Made by a program: the position numbers and the translations under genes
Notes under the pieces: model-generated
Told to the model about the DNA's origin: nothing
Seen by the model: only the letters and a program-made list of their open reading frames with translations
Database searches by the model: none
Shown here: positions 8,447 to 17,207 of the stretch, in pieces
Layout: each line of letters starts with the position of its first letter
Position numbering within the stretch: the stretch's first letter is position 1
Assembly: GCF_024220175.1 (NCBI RefSeq)
Contig: NZ_CP098502.1
Span: 4,716,514 to 4,780,513, forward strand
Direction: 5' to 3'
DNA: 64,000 nucleotides
From: Paraconexibacter antarcticus
GTDB taxonomy: Bacteria; Actinomycetota; Thermoleophilia; Solirubrobacterales; Solirubrobacteraceae

Positions 8447-8731
8447 ATGCCCCGGCGCCCCGAGCACGACGCCGTCCTCGCCCGCGTCCGCGCGATCCCC
8501 GAGGGCTGGGTGCGGACGTACGGCGACCTGACGCCCGGCGCGCCGCGGCTCGCCGGCACCGTCCTGCGCCTGACGGACGAGGACGTGCCGTGGTGGCGGG
8601 TCGTGCGGGCCGACGGCTCGCTGGCCAAGGGCGACCGCCAGCGCGCGCTCCTGCTCGCCGAGGGCGTCCCGTTCACGCGGGCCGGCCGCGTCGACCTGCG
8701 CAGCGCGCGCGTGCCGGAAGCGCCAGACTGA
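8447..8731 (+). CDS. MGMT-family alkyltransferase-like (ATL) protein
   Basis: This 94-residue protein is the DNA-binding domain of the O6-methylguanine methyltransferase family (IPEGWVRTYGDLTPGAPRLAGTVL). The methyl-accepting cysteine motif PCHR is replaced by PWWRVV, so it cannot accept the alkyl group. Known ATL proteins bind O6-alkylguanine and hand the lesion to nucleotide excision repair. It is followed ten bases later by the YjbQ-type gene on the same strand. ATG 8447 is the only start that keeps the domain compact. Confidence 0.85.
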   Translation: MPRRPEHDAVLARVRAIPEGWVRTYGDLTPGAPRLAGTVLRLTDEDVPWWRVVRADGSLAKGDRQRALLLAEGVPFTRAGRVDLRSARVPEAPD

Positions 8732-8740
8732 GGGCACGGC

Positions 8741-9163
8741 ATGTGGCTCCAGCGCGACATCACCCTGCGGCCCCGGGCGCGCGGCGTCCACCTCGTCACC
8801 GGCGAGGTGCTCGGCGCGCTGCCCGAGCTCGAGGAGGTCGGCGTGGGCCTGCTGCACCTCCTCCTGCTCCACACGTCGGCGTCCCTCACGGTGAACGAGA
8901 ACGCGTCCCCGGACGTGCGGCGGGACCTCGAGACCTGGTTCGGGGCCGCGGTGCCCGAGGACTTCACCTGGACGCACACCCTCGAGGGCCCCGACGACAT
9001 GCCCGCGCACGTCAAGGCGTCGCTCATGGGCCCGTCGCTCACGCTCCCGCTACGGCACGGCGCCCCCGTCCTCGGGACGTGGCAGGGCCTCTACCTCTGC
9101 GAGCACCGCGACGCCGGCGGCGCCCGCACGGTCTGCGCGACCGTGCACGGGGAGCCGCGGTGA
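8741..9163 (+). CDS. YjbQ/UPF0047 family protein
   Basis: The 140-residue product matches the YjbQ (UPF0047) family: LLHLLLLHTSASLTVNENA, DDMPAHVKASLMGPSL and GTWQGLYLCEHRD are hallmark segments. Family members have been described with weak thiamine-phosphate synthase activity, and the true role is unsettled. Candidate metal-binding histidines lie in LLHTSAS, DDMPAHVK and CEHRD. The stop codon overlaps the GTG of the next gene (GTGA), implying co-translation with the methyltransferase. Confidence 0.88.
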   Translation: MWLQRDITLRPRARGVHLVTGEVLGALPELEEVGVGLLHLLLLHTSASLTVNENASPDVRRDLETWFGAAVPEDFTWTHTLEGPDDMPAHVKASLMGPSLTLPLRHGAPVLGTWQGLYLCEHRDAGGARTVCATVHGEPR

Positions 9164-9834
9164 CGACGGCGCCCTACGACGCCCTCGTCGCCTCCTACGG
9201 GCTCTCGGCCGCCCACCGCCTCATGGCGGACGCCGTGCCGCCCGGATCGCGGGTCCTCGACGTCGGCTGCTCGACCGGCTATCTCGCCGCCGTGCTCGGC
9301 GCGACGGGCTGCCAGGTCGTCGGGATCGAGCAGGACGAGGGCGCCGCCGGGCGTGCCCGCGCGCGCGACGCGCTCAGCGCCGTCCTCACCGGCTCCGTCG
9401 ACGACGAGGACGTCCGCGCCCGCGCCGCCGAGCACGGCCCGTACGACGCGATCGTCTGCGGTGACGTCCTCGAGCACCTGCCCGATCCCGAGGCGACGCT
9501 CCGGGCCCTCGCCACCCAGCTCGCCCCCGGCGGTCGCGTCGTCGTCTCGGTCCCGAACATCGCCCACTGGACCGGCCGCCGGGCGCTCGTGCGCGGCCGC
9601 TTCCCGCGCGCCGAGCACGGGCTCTTCGACGCGACCCACCTGCGCTGGTTCACCCGGTCCAGCGCCCATGACCTCGTCACGGCCGCCGGGCTGCGCGTCA
9701 CCGGCGAGCGCTTCTCCCCCGCCCCGCTCCCGCTGCAGGCGCACTGGCCGTCGCTCGGCCGCCTCGAGGGGCTCGCGACGCGACTGCGCCCCGAGCTCTT
9801 CGCGCTGCAGGTCGTGCTCGTCGGCGAGCGCTGA
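9160..9834 (+). CDS. Class I SAM-dependent methyltransferase
   Basis: The 224-residue protein begins with GTG at 9160, which overlaps the YjbQ stop. SAM-binding motif I is VLDVGCSTGYLAAVL, followed by the acidic motif II in VVGIEQDE and DAIVCGDVLEHLPDPE. The C-terminal half (VVSVPNIAHWTGRRALVRGRF, LFDATHLRWFT) resembles methyltransferases that act on sugars or small metabolites. The substrate is unknown. It is the last gene of the ATL-YjbQ-methyltransferase cluster and converges with a peptidase gene. Confidence 0.85.
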   Translation: MTTAPYDALVASYGLSAAHRLMADAVPPGSRVLDVGCSTGYLAAVLGATGCQVVGIEQDEGAAGRARARDALSAVLTGSVDDEDVRARAAEHGPYDAIVCGDVLEHLPDPEATLRALATQLAPGGRVVVSVPNIAHWTGRRALVRGRFPRAEHGLFDATHLRWFTRSSAHDLVTAAGLRVTGERFSPAPLPLQAHWPSLGRLEGLATRLRPELFALQVVLVGER

Positions 9835-9840
9835 CCGTCC

Positions 9841-9854
9841 CCGCCTTCCGGCGG
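9841..9854. terminator. Short GC hairpin between convergent genes
   Basis: CCGCC-TTCC-GGCGG (9841-9854) sits in the 33-bp gap between the convergent methyltransferase and peptidase genes and could end transcription from both sides. It is short, so support is modest. Confidence 0.35.
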
Positions 9855-9867
9855 CCGGAGGACGTGC

Positions 9868-10683
<816 letters not shown>

Positions 10684-10689
10684 CGCCAC

Positions 10690-10695
10690 AGGTTA
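10690..10695 (-). promoter_or_regulatory. Probable -10 element (TAACCT) of peptidase gene 1
   Basis: On the minus strand TAACCT lies 6 nt before the ATG at 10683. This predicts a leaderless mRNA and supports that start over GTG 10689. Confidence 0.45.
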
Positions 10696-10731
10696 GGGCG
10701 CTGACCTGGCGGCCGGCGACCGGACCGCCCG

Positions 10732-11472
10732 TCAGGCCGCCAGCGCGGGAGCCGCCATCCCGAGGTAGCGGGCGTTCAGCGGGGTCTCCACGACCTCGCC
10801 GCCGACCGCGGCCACGAAGTGCGCCCCGGCGTTCGGCTTCGAGGTCACGACGTCGAACAGCTCGGTGCCCCGGAAGTGCAGCGCCGCGCCGTCGTCAACC
10901 CCGTAGCCCGCGGTCATGCCCGCGCCGATGAACTGCCTGAACTCGACGCGCCGCTCGGGCTCGGCGTCGTAGTGCACGCAGTTGGAGTACGGCAGCAGGC
11001 CGAGGCCGGCGAGCGGCTCGGGCGGCCCGTGGAACGCGGTCACCGCCTCCTGGAACCAGCAGAGCGAGCCGGCCGACAGACCACAGAGGACGACGCCGCC
11101 GAGCCACGCGCGCTCGAGGATCGTGTCGAGGCGATGGGCCCGCCAGGCGCCGAGCAGGCTCAGCACGCTGCCCCCGCCGACGTAGATGAGGTCCTGCTGC
11201 ATGAGGTGCGCCTCGAGGTCGCCCTCGACGGCCCCGCTGCCCGTGTCCCGCCGGAAGAGCGAGACGTGCGAGGCGTCGGCGACCGCCGCGAACCGGCGGT
11301 AGAAGCGGACGACGTAGTGGTCCGCGTCGCCCGACGCCGTCGGGATGAAGCACACCTTCGGTCTCGCCTTCCCGGTGAGCCTCAGGACGTGGTCGTCCAT
11401 CAGGGTGTTCGACGGCTCCATCGAGAAGCCGCCGCCGCCGAACGCCATGATCTGGGGGACCCTCATCTCCAT
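10732..11472 (-). CDS. Peptidase S51 (dipeptidase E)-like protein 2
   Basis: The 246-residue paralogue of the downstream gene shares AFGGGGFSMEPSNTLMDD, QDLIYVGGGSVLSLLGAW and the nucleophile motif GLSAGSLCWF; the candidate histidine is in CVHYD. The two copies are clearly diverged, so this is an old tandem duplication. Each appears to have its own -10 element. Substrate specificity is unknown; an acidic-dipeptide hydrolase role is inferred from the family. Confidence 0.8.
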   Translation of the reverse strand: MEMRVPQIMAFGGGGFSMEPSNTLMDDHVLRLTGKARPKVCFIPTASGDADHYVVRFYRRFAAVADASHVSLFRRDTGSGAVEGDLEAHLMQQDLIYVGGGSVLSLLGAWRAHRLDTILERAWLGGVVLCGLSAGSLCWFQEAVTAFHGPPEPLAGLGLLPYSNCVHYDAEPERRVEFRQFIGAGMTAGYGVDDGAALHFRGTELFDVVTSKPNAGAHFVAAVGGEVVETPLNARYLGMAAPALAA

Positions 11473-11480
11473 GCCCCATC

Positions 11481-11486
11481 ACGGTA
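11481..11486 (-). promoter_or_regulatory. Probable -10 element (TACCGT) of peptidase gene 2
   Basis: On the minus strand TACCGT lies 8 nt before the ATG at 11472, consistent with leaderless transcription. Confidence 0.45.
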
Positions 11487-11555
11487 GGGACGAAGGGCCC
11501 CGGCCGAGCGAATTTCAGCCTCGGGGCGATCGGGCCTGGACCGCGCGTACAGGTC

Positions 11556-12338
11556 CTAGCGCGACTTCCAGACGGGGTCGCGGCGCTCCTTGAAGGCGAC
11601 GGCCCCCTCGCGCGCATCCTCCGACGTGAGGACCGGCCCCGCGATCTCGCCCTGCTTCTGCCACATCTCCTCGAGCGACCAGTCGACCTGCTCCTCGATG
11701 ATCCGCTTGGAGGCGATGAGCGCGAGCGGGCCGTTCTTCGCGAGCTGCTCGGCGAGGCCGAGGGCGACGTCGAGCGCCTCCCCGGGCTCGGCCAGGCGGT
11801 TGACGACGCCGAAGTCGTGGAAGCGCTCGGCGGGCATCGGGTCGCCGGTGAGCGCGAGCTCCATGACCGCGTGGTACGGCATCCGGCGCGGGAGGCGGAG
11901 GAGGCCGCCGGCCGCGGCGACGAGCGAGCGCTTCGCCTCCGGGATGCCCATCTTCGCGCCCTTGGCGGCGACGATGAGGTCGCAGCTCAGGGCGATCTCG
12001 AGGCCGCCGGCAACGGCGAAGCCCTCGATCGCCGCGATGACCGGCTTCGCGGACGCGCGCTGGGTGATCCCGGCGAACCCGCGGCCGTCGATCCACGGCG
12101 ACTCGCCCTTCGCGAACGCCCCGAGGTCCATGCCCGCGCAGAAGTAGCCGCCGGTGCCGGTGACGATCGCCGCGGTGAGGCCGTCGTCGGCGTCGAGCTC
12201 GTCGAGCGCGGCGGCGACGCCCTCCGCGAGGCCCTTGTTGACCGCGTTGCGGACCTCCGGGCGGTTGAGCGTGATGACGAGGACGCTCCCCCTCCGCTCG
12301 GTGAGGACGGGCGGCGTGTCGGTGCTGGTATCGGACAT
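11556..12338 (-). CDS. Enoyl-CoA hydratase/isomerase (crotonase) family protein
   Basis: The 260-residue protein has the crotonase fold: VLVITLNRPEVRNAVN at the N-terminus, oxyanion-hole segments YFCAGMDLGAF and EGFAVAGGLEIALSCDLIVA, and a C-terminal helix ending in EGAVAFKERRDPVWKSR. That C-terminus is typical of short-chain enoyl-CoA hydratases. The catalytic glutamates of classical hydratases cannot be assigned with certainty from sequence alone, so hydratase versus isomerase activity is open. It is divergent from the metallo-beta-lactamase gene with only 26 bp between start codons. Confidence 0.88.
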   Translation of the reverse strand: MSDTSTDTPPVLTERRGSVLVITLNRPEVRNAVNKGLAEGVAAALDELDADDGLTAAIVTGTGGYFCAGMDLGAFAKGESPWIDGRGFAGITQRASAKPVIAAIEGFAVAGGLEIALSCDLIVAAKGAKMGIPEAKRSLVAAAGGLLRLPRRMPYHAVMELALTGDPMPAERFHDFGVVNRLAEPGEALDVALGLAEQLAKNGPLALIASKRIIEEQVDWSLEEMWQKQGEIAGPVLTSEDAREGAVAFKERRDPVWKSR

Positions 12339-12344
12339 GGGCGC

Positions 12345-12357
12345 AGCCTATTAGCCT
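12345..12357. promoter_or_regulatory. Back-to-back -10 elements between divergent genes
   Basis: TAGGCT on the minus strand (12345-12350) lies 6 nt before the crotonase ATG, and TAGCCT on the plus strand (12352-12357) lies 7 nt before the metallo-beta-lactamase ATG. The two sites are one base apart, so the promoters probably exclude each other. Confidence 0.45.
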
Positions 12358-12364
12358 GCGGCGC

Positions 12365-13032
12365 ATGGACCGGGTCGCCGCCGACGTCTTCCAGATCTCG
12401 ATGATGCTCCGGCACGGGGTCAACGCGTACGTCATCGGGGACGTCCTCGTCGACGCCGGCGGCCCGCCCTTCGGCCGGCGCATCGCGCAGGAGCTCCGCC
12501 ACGAGCAGCACCCGATCGCCGCGCACGTCATCACCCACGGCCGGGGGACCACGCGGGCGGCTCACACCGGATCGTCGAGGAGTGCTCGGTGCCGGTCTGG
12601 GCGGGCGCCGGCGACGTCGAGGCGATCGAGAGCGGCCGGCCGGAGGCGACCGGCGTGCTCGCGCCCGCGATGCGGATGATGGGCAACTTCACCGGCGTGA
12701 AGGTCGACCGCGTGCTGACGGAGGGCGACGTCGTCGGCCCGGGCTTCACGGTCCTCGAGACGCCGGGCCGCACCCCCGGGCACATCGCGCTGTGGCGGGA
12801 GGAGGACCGCGTCCTCCTCTGCGGCGACGTCTTCTTCAACGTGAACATGAAGACGACGCGGGCCGGCCTGCGCGAGCCGCCGAAGGTGCAGACGATCGAC
12901 GTCGCCGCGAACCGCGAGTCCGCCCGCCGGCTCGCCGCGCTCGAGCCTCAGGTCGTCGGCTTCGGGCACGGGCCGGTCCTCCGCGACGACGCCGCGGGCC
13001 GGCTCCGCGCGTTCGCCGCCCGGCACGCCTGA
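12365..13032 (+). pseudogene. Metallo-beta-lactamase-fold hydrolase, frameshifted in the metal motif
   Basis: The first part reads from ATG 12365 (VFQISMMLRHGVNAYVIGDVLVDAG) and the rest continues in another frame (DHAGGSHRIVEECSVPVWAG through TPGHIALWREEDRVLLCGDVFF to the stop at 13032). The frame changes near 12538-12546, exactly where the HxHxDH zinc motif should be: ACCCAC is followed by five bases, not six, before GGGGACCAC. Both halves otherwise look like one normal MBL hydrolase of about 222 residues. It is either a recent one-base deletion that abolishes zinc binding or a sequencing error. Confidence 0.8.
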
Positions 13033-13097
13033 CCGCCGGGGCGGGCGCGCCGGGGCGCCGGGCGCTGAGGCGCCGGGCGCGGCGCGGGCCCGGGAGG

Positions 13098-14876
13098 CTA
13101 CGCCGCCGTCGGCCGCTTTGCCGTCCGCGGGCGCGGGATCGGGAACGGCGCCGGGACGATGAGCTCGACGTTGCGGTCCTCGACCCGGCCGCGGCGCCCG
13201 TCGGGACCGCCCGCGACGCCGGTCGCCGCGGGCCGCTCCTGCCAGTCGTTCGCGCTGAGCTCGCGGGCCCACGACGCGAGGGCCGCGGTGTCGCCGAGCG
13301 CCGACGGCGGGCTGAGCGGCGCGAGCGAGTCCACGATCGTCCCGAAGACCGAGAGCGTCCCGTCGCCGTTGTCGGCGAGCTCGACGATCCGCGCCTGTTG
13401 CGGGAAGTCGATGTGCGCCGCCGTGTTGACCTCCCAGAAGCCACCCGGCTTCGCGCTCCCCGCCGGGCGGCGGTGGGGCGTGACCTGGTTGACGTGGGTG
13501 TGGCCGTCGACCCAGAGGACGACCTGCGGGTGGGCGAGCAGCAGCGCGAGCACGGCCGGGCCGAGGACACGTGCCTGCGGGTCGTCGGTGGCGCGCAGGC
13601 CGTTCGTCATCGTCCCGAGCGTGTGGTGGCTGAAGAGGACGGTGAGCCGTCTCGGGTGCGCGGTGAGCTGTGCCTTCAGCCAGGCGAACTGCGCCTCGTC
13701 CAGCGAGCCGTCCGCCTCGCCGTTCGGGTTCACCGTGTCGAGGACGATGCACCGCGTCCGCCCCTTGTTGAACGCGTAGTACGCCGTGCCGTCGCGCAGG
13801 TTGCGGTCGGTGAAGCCGTGGCCGTGCGGCGTGCCGGTCGTCTGGAAGTAGGAGGCGACGGTCTCCGCCCGCGAGAGGATGCGCCGGCCGAGCGAGGCCG
13901 TGACGGGACGGATCGGGGCCGTCGTGAGGGTGGCGAGCGCGGCGGCGTCCCCCGACAGGAGGTCCTGCGGCGAGGCGCCCGCCGGCAGGCTGATGATCTT
14001 CGCGCCGCCGGTCGCGAGCGGCGACAGCGGGAAGCTCCTGGGGAAGTTGCCCTGCACGAGCCCGTCGTGGTTGCCGTAGGCGGTGAGCCACGGCATCTTC
14101 AGGCCGGCGGGCACGAAGCGGCGGCGCGCCGCGTCGAGCAGGCCGGGGACGGTCGGGAAGCCGTACGTCGCCCGGGCGATGTCGTCGACGTGACCGGCGG
14201 GCGTCCCGTCCGGGTGCCAGTAGTGCGGGTCGTAGAAGACCGGGTCCTGGTCGTGGACGCCCTCCCAGCGGTCCGTGGCCCCCGAGTCGGGCGTGACCGG
14301 CTCGCCGTCGAGCAGGTCGGTGACCCACCGCAGCTCGTTGTGCTGGCAGTTGTCGACGGTGTCGCCGGTGCAGATCGCGAAGTCGAAGGCCCGGCCCGAG
14401 GCGGGGCCCTTCCCGACGGCGTTGACCGCGCGGACGAGCGTGTCGGTCACCTGCGCGGTGAGCATCTCGTGCGGGCGGTAGGCGCTCGCGAAGATGAGCG
14501 GGGAGCCGACGCCGTCGTTGTAGCGGTCGGTGTACTCGACGCGGGCGGGCGACTGGGCGTCGACGATGTGGGTGTCGGTGAACTGGACGAGCGACAGCAG
14601 TCCGCGCCGGCGGGCGGCGCGCCCGGGGCGCGCGGCGGCGCCGAGCTCCTCGCGGACGACGAACGGCTCGCCCGGGCCCGAGGCGAGGCGCCGGTAGCCC
14701 CCGCCGTTGACGACGGGACCGCGGACGATCGTCGCGCGGAGCGTCGTCCCGTGGCCGGAGGGCAGCTTCGGGCGCCGCCGCGCCCTTGCCGCCGCGGCCG
14801 CCGTGGGCCCGGTGAGCGACGCCGCCGCCACCGTCGCCGCCCACGCCTCGAGCACCTCTCTCCGTGTCCGCTGCAC
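13098..14876 (-). CDS. Exported metallophosphoesterase (TIGR03767-like)
   Basis: The 592-residue protein begins with RTRREVLEA and a hydrophobic, alanine-rich stretch, resembling a Tat signal. Calcineurin-type metal motifs appear in order: [40 protein letters not shown] and [10 protein letters not shown]. The overall plan recalls the TIGR03767/PPA1498 family of actinobacterial phosphoesterases; the substrate is unknown. The start is GTG at 14876 with an upstream purine-rich AGGAGGGCGG Shine-Dalgarno sequence. It converges with the metallo-beta-lactamase pseudogene. Confidence 0.85.
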   Translation of the reverse strand: MQRTRREVLEAWAATVAAASLTGPTAAAAARARRRPKLPSGHGTTLRATIVRGPVVNGGGYRRLASGPGEPFVVREELGAAARPGRAARRRGLLSLVQFTDTHIVDAQSPARVEYTDRYNDGVGSPLIFASAYRPHEMLTAQVTDTLVRAVNAVGKGPASGRAFDFAICTGDTVDNCQHNELRWVTDLLDGEPVTPDSGATDRWEGVHDQDPVFYDPHYWHPDGTPAGHVDDIARATYGFPTVPGLLDAARRRFVPAGLKMPWLTAYGNHDGLVQGNFPRSFPLSPLATGGAKIISLPAGASPQDLLSGDAAALATLTTAPIRPVTASLGRRILSRAETVASYFQTTGTPHGHGFTDRNLRDGTAYYAFNKGRTRCIVLDTVNPNGEADGSLDEAQFAWLKAQLTAHPRRLTVLFSHHTLGTMTNGLRATDDPQARVLGPAVLALLLAHPQVVLWVDGHTHVNQVTPHRRPAGSAKPGGFWEVNTAAHIDFPQQARIVELADNGDGTLSVFGTIVDSLAPLSPPSALGDTAALASWARELSANDWQERPAATGVAGGPDGRRGRVEDRNVELIVPAPFPIPRPRTAKRPTAA

Positions 14877-14950
14877 CCCGACCGCCCTCCTTGTCGACCC
14901 GTTCCGGAGCGGGGGCAGTCTACGCCCGTCCGAGCACCCGCGGATGTGCT

Positions 14951-14986
14951 TGCTTTTACTTATGTATTTACTTGTGCTAGCTTGTA
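14951..14986 (+). promoter_or_regulatory. AT-rich promoter/operator with repeated CTTRTG motifs
   Basis: This stretch is strikingly AT-rich for the window. TTTACTTATG (14955-14964) and TTTACTTGTG (14967-14976) repeat at 12-bp spacing, and a third related CTTGTA is at 14981-14986. Direct repeats at about one helical turn are typical of an operator bound by cooperating regulator units. It lies 27 bp before the ATG at 15013. The winged-helix-like protein of the operon is one candidate regulator, by inference only. Confidence 0.5.
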
Positions 14987-15012
14987 CCCAGCAACCGACA
15001 GAAAGACGTCAC

Positions 15013-15288
15013 ATGAGCACCATCACGACAGACCCCACCAGCACCGACAAGCAGATCACCGTCGACGTGCCGGCCGACCGGCTCCCCGAGTTCTACGCGT
15101 TCTTCGCGCGGTTCCTCGCGGGTGACGGCCCCGGTCGGCGCGGCCGCCGCCGCGGCCCGGACCGGCACGGCCCCGGGCACGGCCCGGGCCACCGCGGGCA
15201 CGGCTGCCGCGGGCGCCACGACCACCACGACGCCGAGCACGAGCATCACCACCACGACGTCCCGGCCGACGCCCCGCCGGCGGCCTGA
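15013..15288 (+). CDS. Small His-rich protein sharing an N-terminal module with the next gene
   Basis: The 91-residue product starts MSTITTDPTSTDKQITVDV and continues RLPEFYAFFARFLAGD, a short module repeated at the start of the next protein. The rest is Arg/Gly-rich and then histidine-rich (DHHDAEHEHHHHD near the C-terminus), suggesting metal binding. It has no signal peptide. Its stop overlaps the next ATG (TGATG). The function is not known; it looks like a truncated paralogue in which the C-terminal domain was replaced by a His tail. Confidence 0.65.
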   Translation: MSTITTDPTSTDKQITVDVPADRLPEFYAFFARFLAGDGPGRRGRRRGPDRHGPGHGPGHRGHGCRGRHDHHDAEHEHHHHDVPADAPPAA

Positions 15289-15827
15289 TGGCCGACAAGC
15301 AGATCACCGTCGCGGTCCCCGAGGACCGCGTGCCGGAGTTCTACGCCTGGTTCGCCGCGTTCCTCGCGGCGGACCGGGCCGAGGACACCGGCGCGCGCGG
15401 CCCCGGGCGCGGTCGCGGCGGCCCCGGCTTCGGGCCGGGCGGCCGCGGGTTCGGGCCTGGTCCGGACTTCGGTTTCGGCGGGCCCGGCGGCCGCGGGCGC
15501 GGCCACCACGGCGAGGCGCATGCCTGGACGCCGGAGGACACCGAGGAGGCCACGTGGCTCCTCGGCAAGCTCGCGCCGCCGGCGCGGGCGCTCTTCGACC
15601 TCCTCGCGGGGTCGCCCGGCGAGCGGTTCTCCGGCAACGACATCGCCGCGCGGCTGCAGCTCGACAAGGGCGCGCACGGCGTGGCGGGCATCCTCGCCTG
15701 GCCGGGGCGCTATTCGCGCAAGCTCGACCGCGAGCTCCCGATCCTCACCGAGGGGCGCGAGGACGGCGGGACCGACTACTACATGGACCCCGCCACGGCC
15801 GCACTCTTCGGCGGCCCGCCCGCCTGA
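15288..15827 (+). CDS. DUF6416-like protein with a winged-helix-like C-terminal domain
   Basis: The 179-residue protein has an N-terminal module (DKQITVAVPEDRVPEFYAWF), a Gly/Arg/Phe-rich linker (about residues 33-75) and a C-terminal domain (WTPEDTEEATWLLGKLAPPA through GERFSGNDIAARLQLDKG to TDYYMDPATAALF) that reads like a winged helix. From memory it resembles actinobacterial DUF6416 proteins; this was not searched. It is translationally coupled to the His-rich gene upstream. A regulatory or metal-responsive role is inference from the His-rich partner and the unusual promoter. Confidence 0.65.
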   Translation: MADKQITVAVPEDRVPEFYAWFAAFLAADRAEDTGARGPGRGRGGPGFGPGGRGFGPGPDFGFGGPGGRGRGHHGEAHAWTPEDTEEATWLLGKLAPPARALFDLLAGSPGERFSGNDIAARLQLDKGAHGVAGILAWPGRYSRKLDRELPILTEGREDGGTDYYMDPATAALFGGPPA

Positions 15828-15838
15828 CCCGCGGCGAC

Positions 15839-16015
15839 CGCGTCCCCCGCGCGCCCGCGTCCCCGGCGCGCCCGCGTCCCCGGCGCGCCCGCGTCCCCGG
15901 CGCGCCCGCGTCCCCGGCGCGCCCGCGTCCCCGGCGCGCCCGCGTCCATCGGCGCGGCCGCGTCCCCCGCGCGCCCGCGTCCCCCGCGCGCCCGCGTCCC
16001 CCGCGCGCCCGCCCG
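15839..16015 (+). repeat. 17-bp tandem repeat, about ten copies
   Basis: The unit CGCGTCCCCGGCGCGCC repeats about ten times with few changes (one unit reads CGCGTCCATCGGCGCGG). Each unit contains the palindrome GGCGCGCC or a variant. It lies just after the stop of the DUF6416-like gene. No open frame appears selected through it, so it is non-coding and likely variable in length. Confidence 0.9.
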
Positions 16016-16028
16016 CGCGACCGCAGGG

Positions 16029-16075
16029 GTGAATGAAGGTTCAGGGTGCTCTCAGCACCCTGAACCTTCATTCAC
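16029..16075. terminator. Perfect 22-bp hairpin with 3-nt loop between convergent genes
   Basis: The arm at 16029-16050 (starting GTGAATGAAGGTTCAGGG) is the exact reverse complement of 16054-16075; the loop is CTC. It sits between the convergent DUF6416-like and nucS genes and probably terminates both. The remaining 212 bp to nucS (16076-16287) hold nothing I can recognise. Confidence 0.75.
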
Positions 16076-16287
16076 CGCGCGGAGGCGGGCGTGGCGGGGC
16101 GCGGAAGGCCGTGCAGCGCGTCGACGGCGGGCGCCCTGCGCGCAGGCGCCGGCCTCTCCCCGCGCCCCAGGCGCCGCGACGGGTCCGCCCAGACCGTCGA
16201 GGGCAGCGCCGCCCGCGCGGAGGTACGCGGGCTGCGCCACGCGATCCTGGCCGCGCGCGTGGTCCGCCCGCCGCACCCAGCGACGGG

Positions 16288-16968
16288 TCAGACGAAGAGC
16301 GTCAGCTCGGGCTCGCGCTCGCCACGGAGGACCATGAGGTCGACCTCGACGCAGCGCAGCCCGCGGGACTCCGCGAGCGTCCGCGCCTGCGGCTTGATCT
16401 GCTGCGCGGCGAGGACGCCGGTGCAGTCCGCCATCGCGGGGTCGCGACGGATGAAGTCGAGATAGCGGGTGAGCTGCTCGACCGCGTCGATGGTCGCGAC
16501 GCGCTTGATCTCGACCGCGATCCAGCCGTCCTCCTCGTCGCGGCACATGAGGTCGACCGGGCCGATGTCCGTCGGCCACTCGCGGCGGACGAGGCGGAAG
16601 CCCTCGCCGCACCAGTGCGGCTGGCCCGCGAGCAGCTCCTGCAGGTGCTTCTCGACACCGTCCTTCTCGAGCTCCGCGGCCTCGCCCATGTCGTGCGTGA
16701 CGTCGGAGACGATCTCCGCGATCCGGATGTCGAGCCGGTCCTCCGTCTTCCCGGCGAACTTGCGCACGACGATCCGCTCGAGCGGCTCGCCCTCGAACTC
16801 GAGCGCCGTCGGTGGCGTCATCCAGTTCTGCGGCTTGTACCCGCCGGTGTCCGCGTGCACGAGCACCGACCCGTCGCTCTTGAGCATGAGCAGGCGCAGC
16901 GCCTCCGGCAGGACGGCGGTCAGGCGGCCGGTGTACGTGACCTCGCAGCGGGCGACGATGAGACGCAT
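16288..16968 (-). CDS. nucS: Mismatch-specific endonuclease NucS/EndoMS
   Basis: The 226-residue protein starts MRLIVARCEVTYTGRL and has the NucS two-domain plan: an N-terminal DNA-binding part and a C-terminal nuclease part with WPTDIGPVDLMCRDEEDGWIAVEIKRVA, giving the catalytic D...ExK pattern. NucS replaces MutS/MutL in most Actinobacteria by cutting both strands at mismatches. The C-terminus ends ELTLFV, which resembles a beta-clamp binding motif (QLxLF). ATG 16968 was chosen over the upstream in-frame ATG at 16992 because of a TACCGT -10 element 8 nt before it. Confidence 0.95.
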   Translation of the reverse strand: MRLIVARCEVTYTGRLTAVLPEALRLLMLKSDGSVLVHADTGGYKPQNWMTPPTALEFEGEPLERIVVRKFAGKTEDRLDIRIAEIVSDVTHDMGEAAELEKDGVEKHLQELLAGQPHWCGEGFRLVRREWPTDIGPVDLMCRDEEDGWIAVEIKRVATIDAVEQLTRYLDFIRRDPAMADCTGVLAAQQIKPQARTLAESRGLRCVEVDLMVLRGEREPELTLFV

Positions 16969-16976
16969 CCCGCCAG

Positions 16977-16982
16977 ACGGTA
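16977..16982 (-). promoter_or_regulatory. Probable -10 element (TACCGT) of nucS
   Basis: On the minus strand TACCGT lies 8 nt before the nucS ATG at 16968, again consistent with a leaderless mRNA. Confidence 0.45.
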
Positions 16983-17034
16983 CCGGCGCCACCTGACGCC
17001 TCCCTCGATCCTCACCGCTATTTGCGGAGAACCG

Positions 17035-17170
17035 ATCGCCCGCAGGTCCCGTCCGACGTGATCCGCGAACCCCGCATCGAGGCCGACATCGACGCCCGCA
17101 GCCTCACGATCGTCGAATGCCGGCCGCCCCCGCCGAGGACCACGGCCCCGGCCGGACACGCCGGGTCTGA
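17035..17170 (+). pseudogene. Remnant of a DUF3024-like gene
   Basis: One plus-strand frame reads IEADIDARSLTIVECRPPPP, and the adjacent frame continues REDHGPGRTRRV to a stop at 17168-17170. Together these match the DUF3024 core as I remember it (…LTIVERRPPWREDFGPEWTR…), interrupted by a frameshift near 17130 and truncated at both ends. It is a decayed fragment in the gap between nucS and the glycosidase-like gene. Confidence 0.45.
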
Positions 17171-17207
17171 ACCCCCCGCGCCATCGCGAACGACATCCCG
17201 GAGCGCA

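Noticed and set aside
15839..16015. Tandem repeat as a CRISPR array
   Set aside because: Units are contiguous 17-mers with no variable spacers, and no cas genes are nearby.
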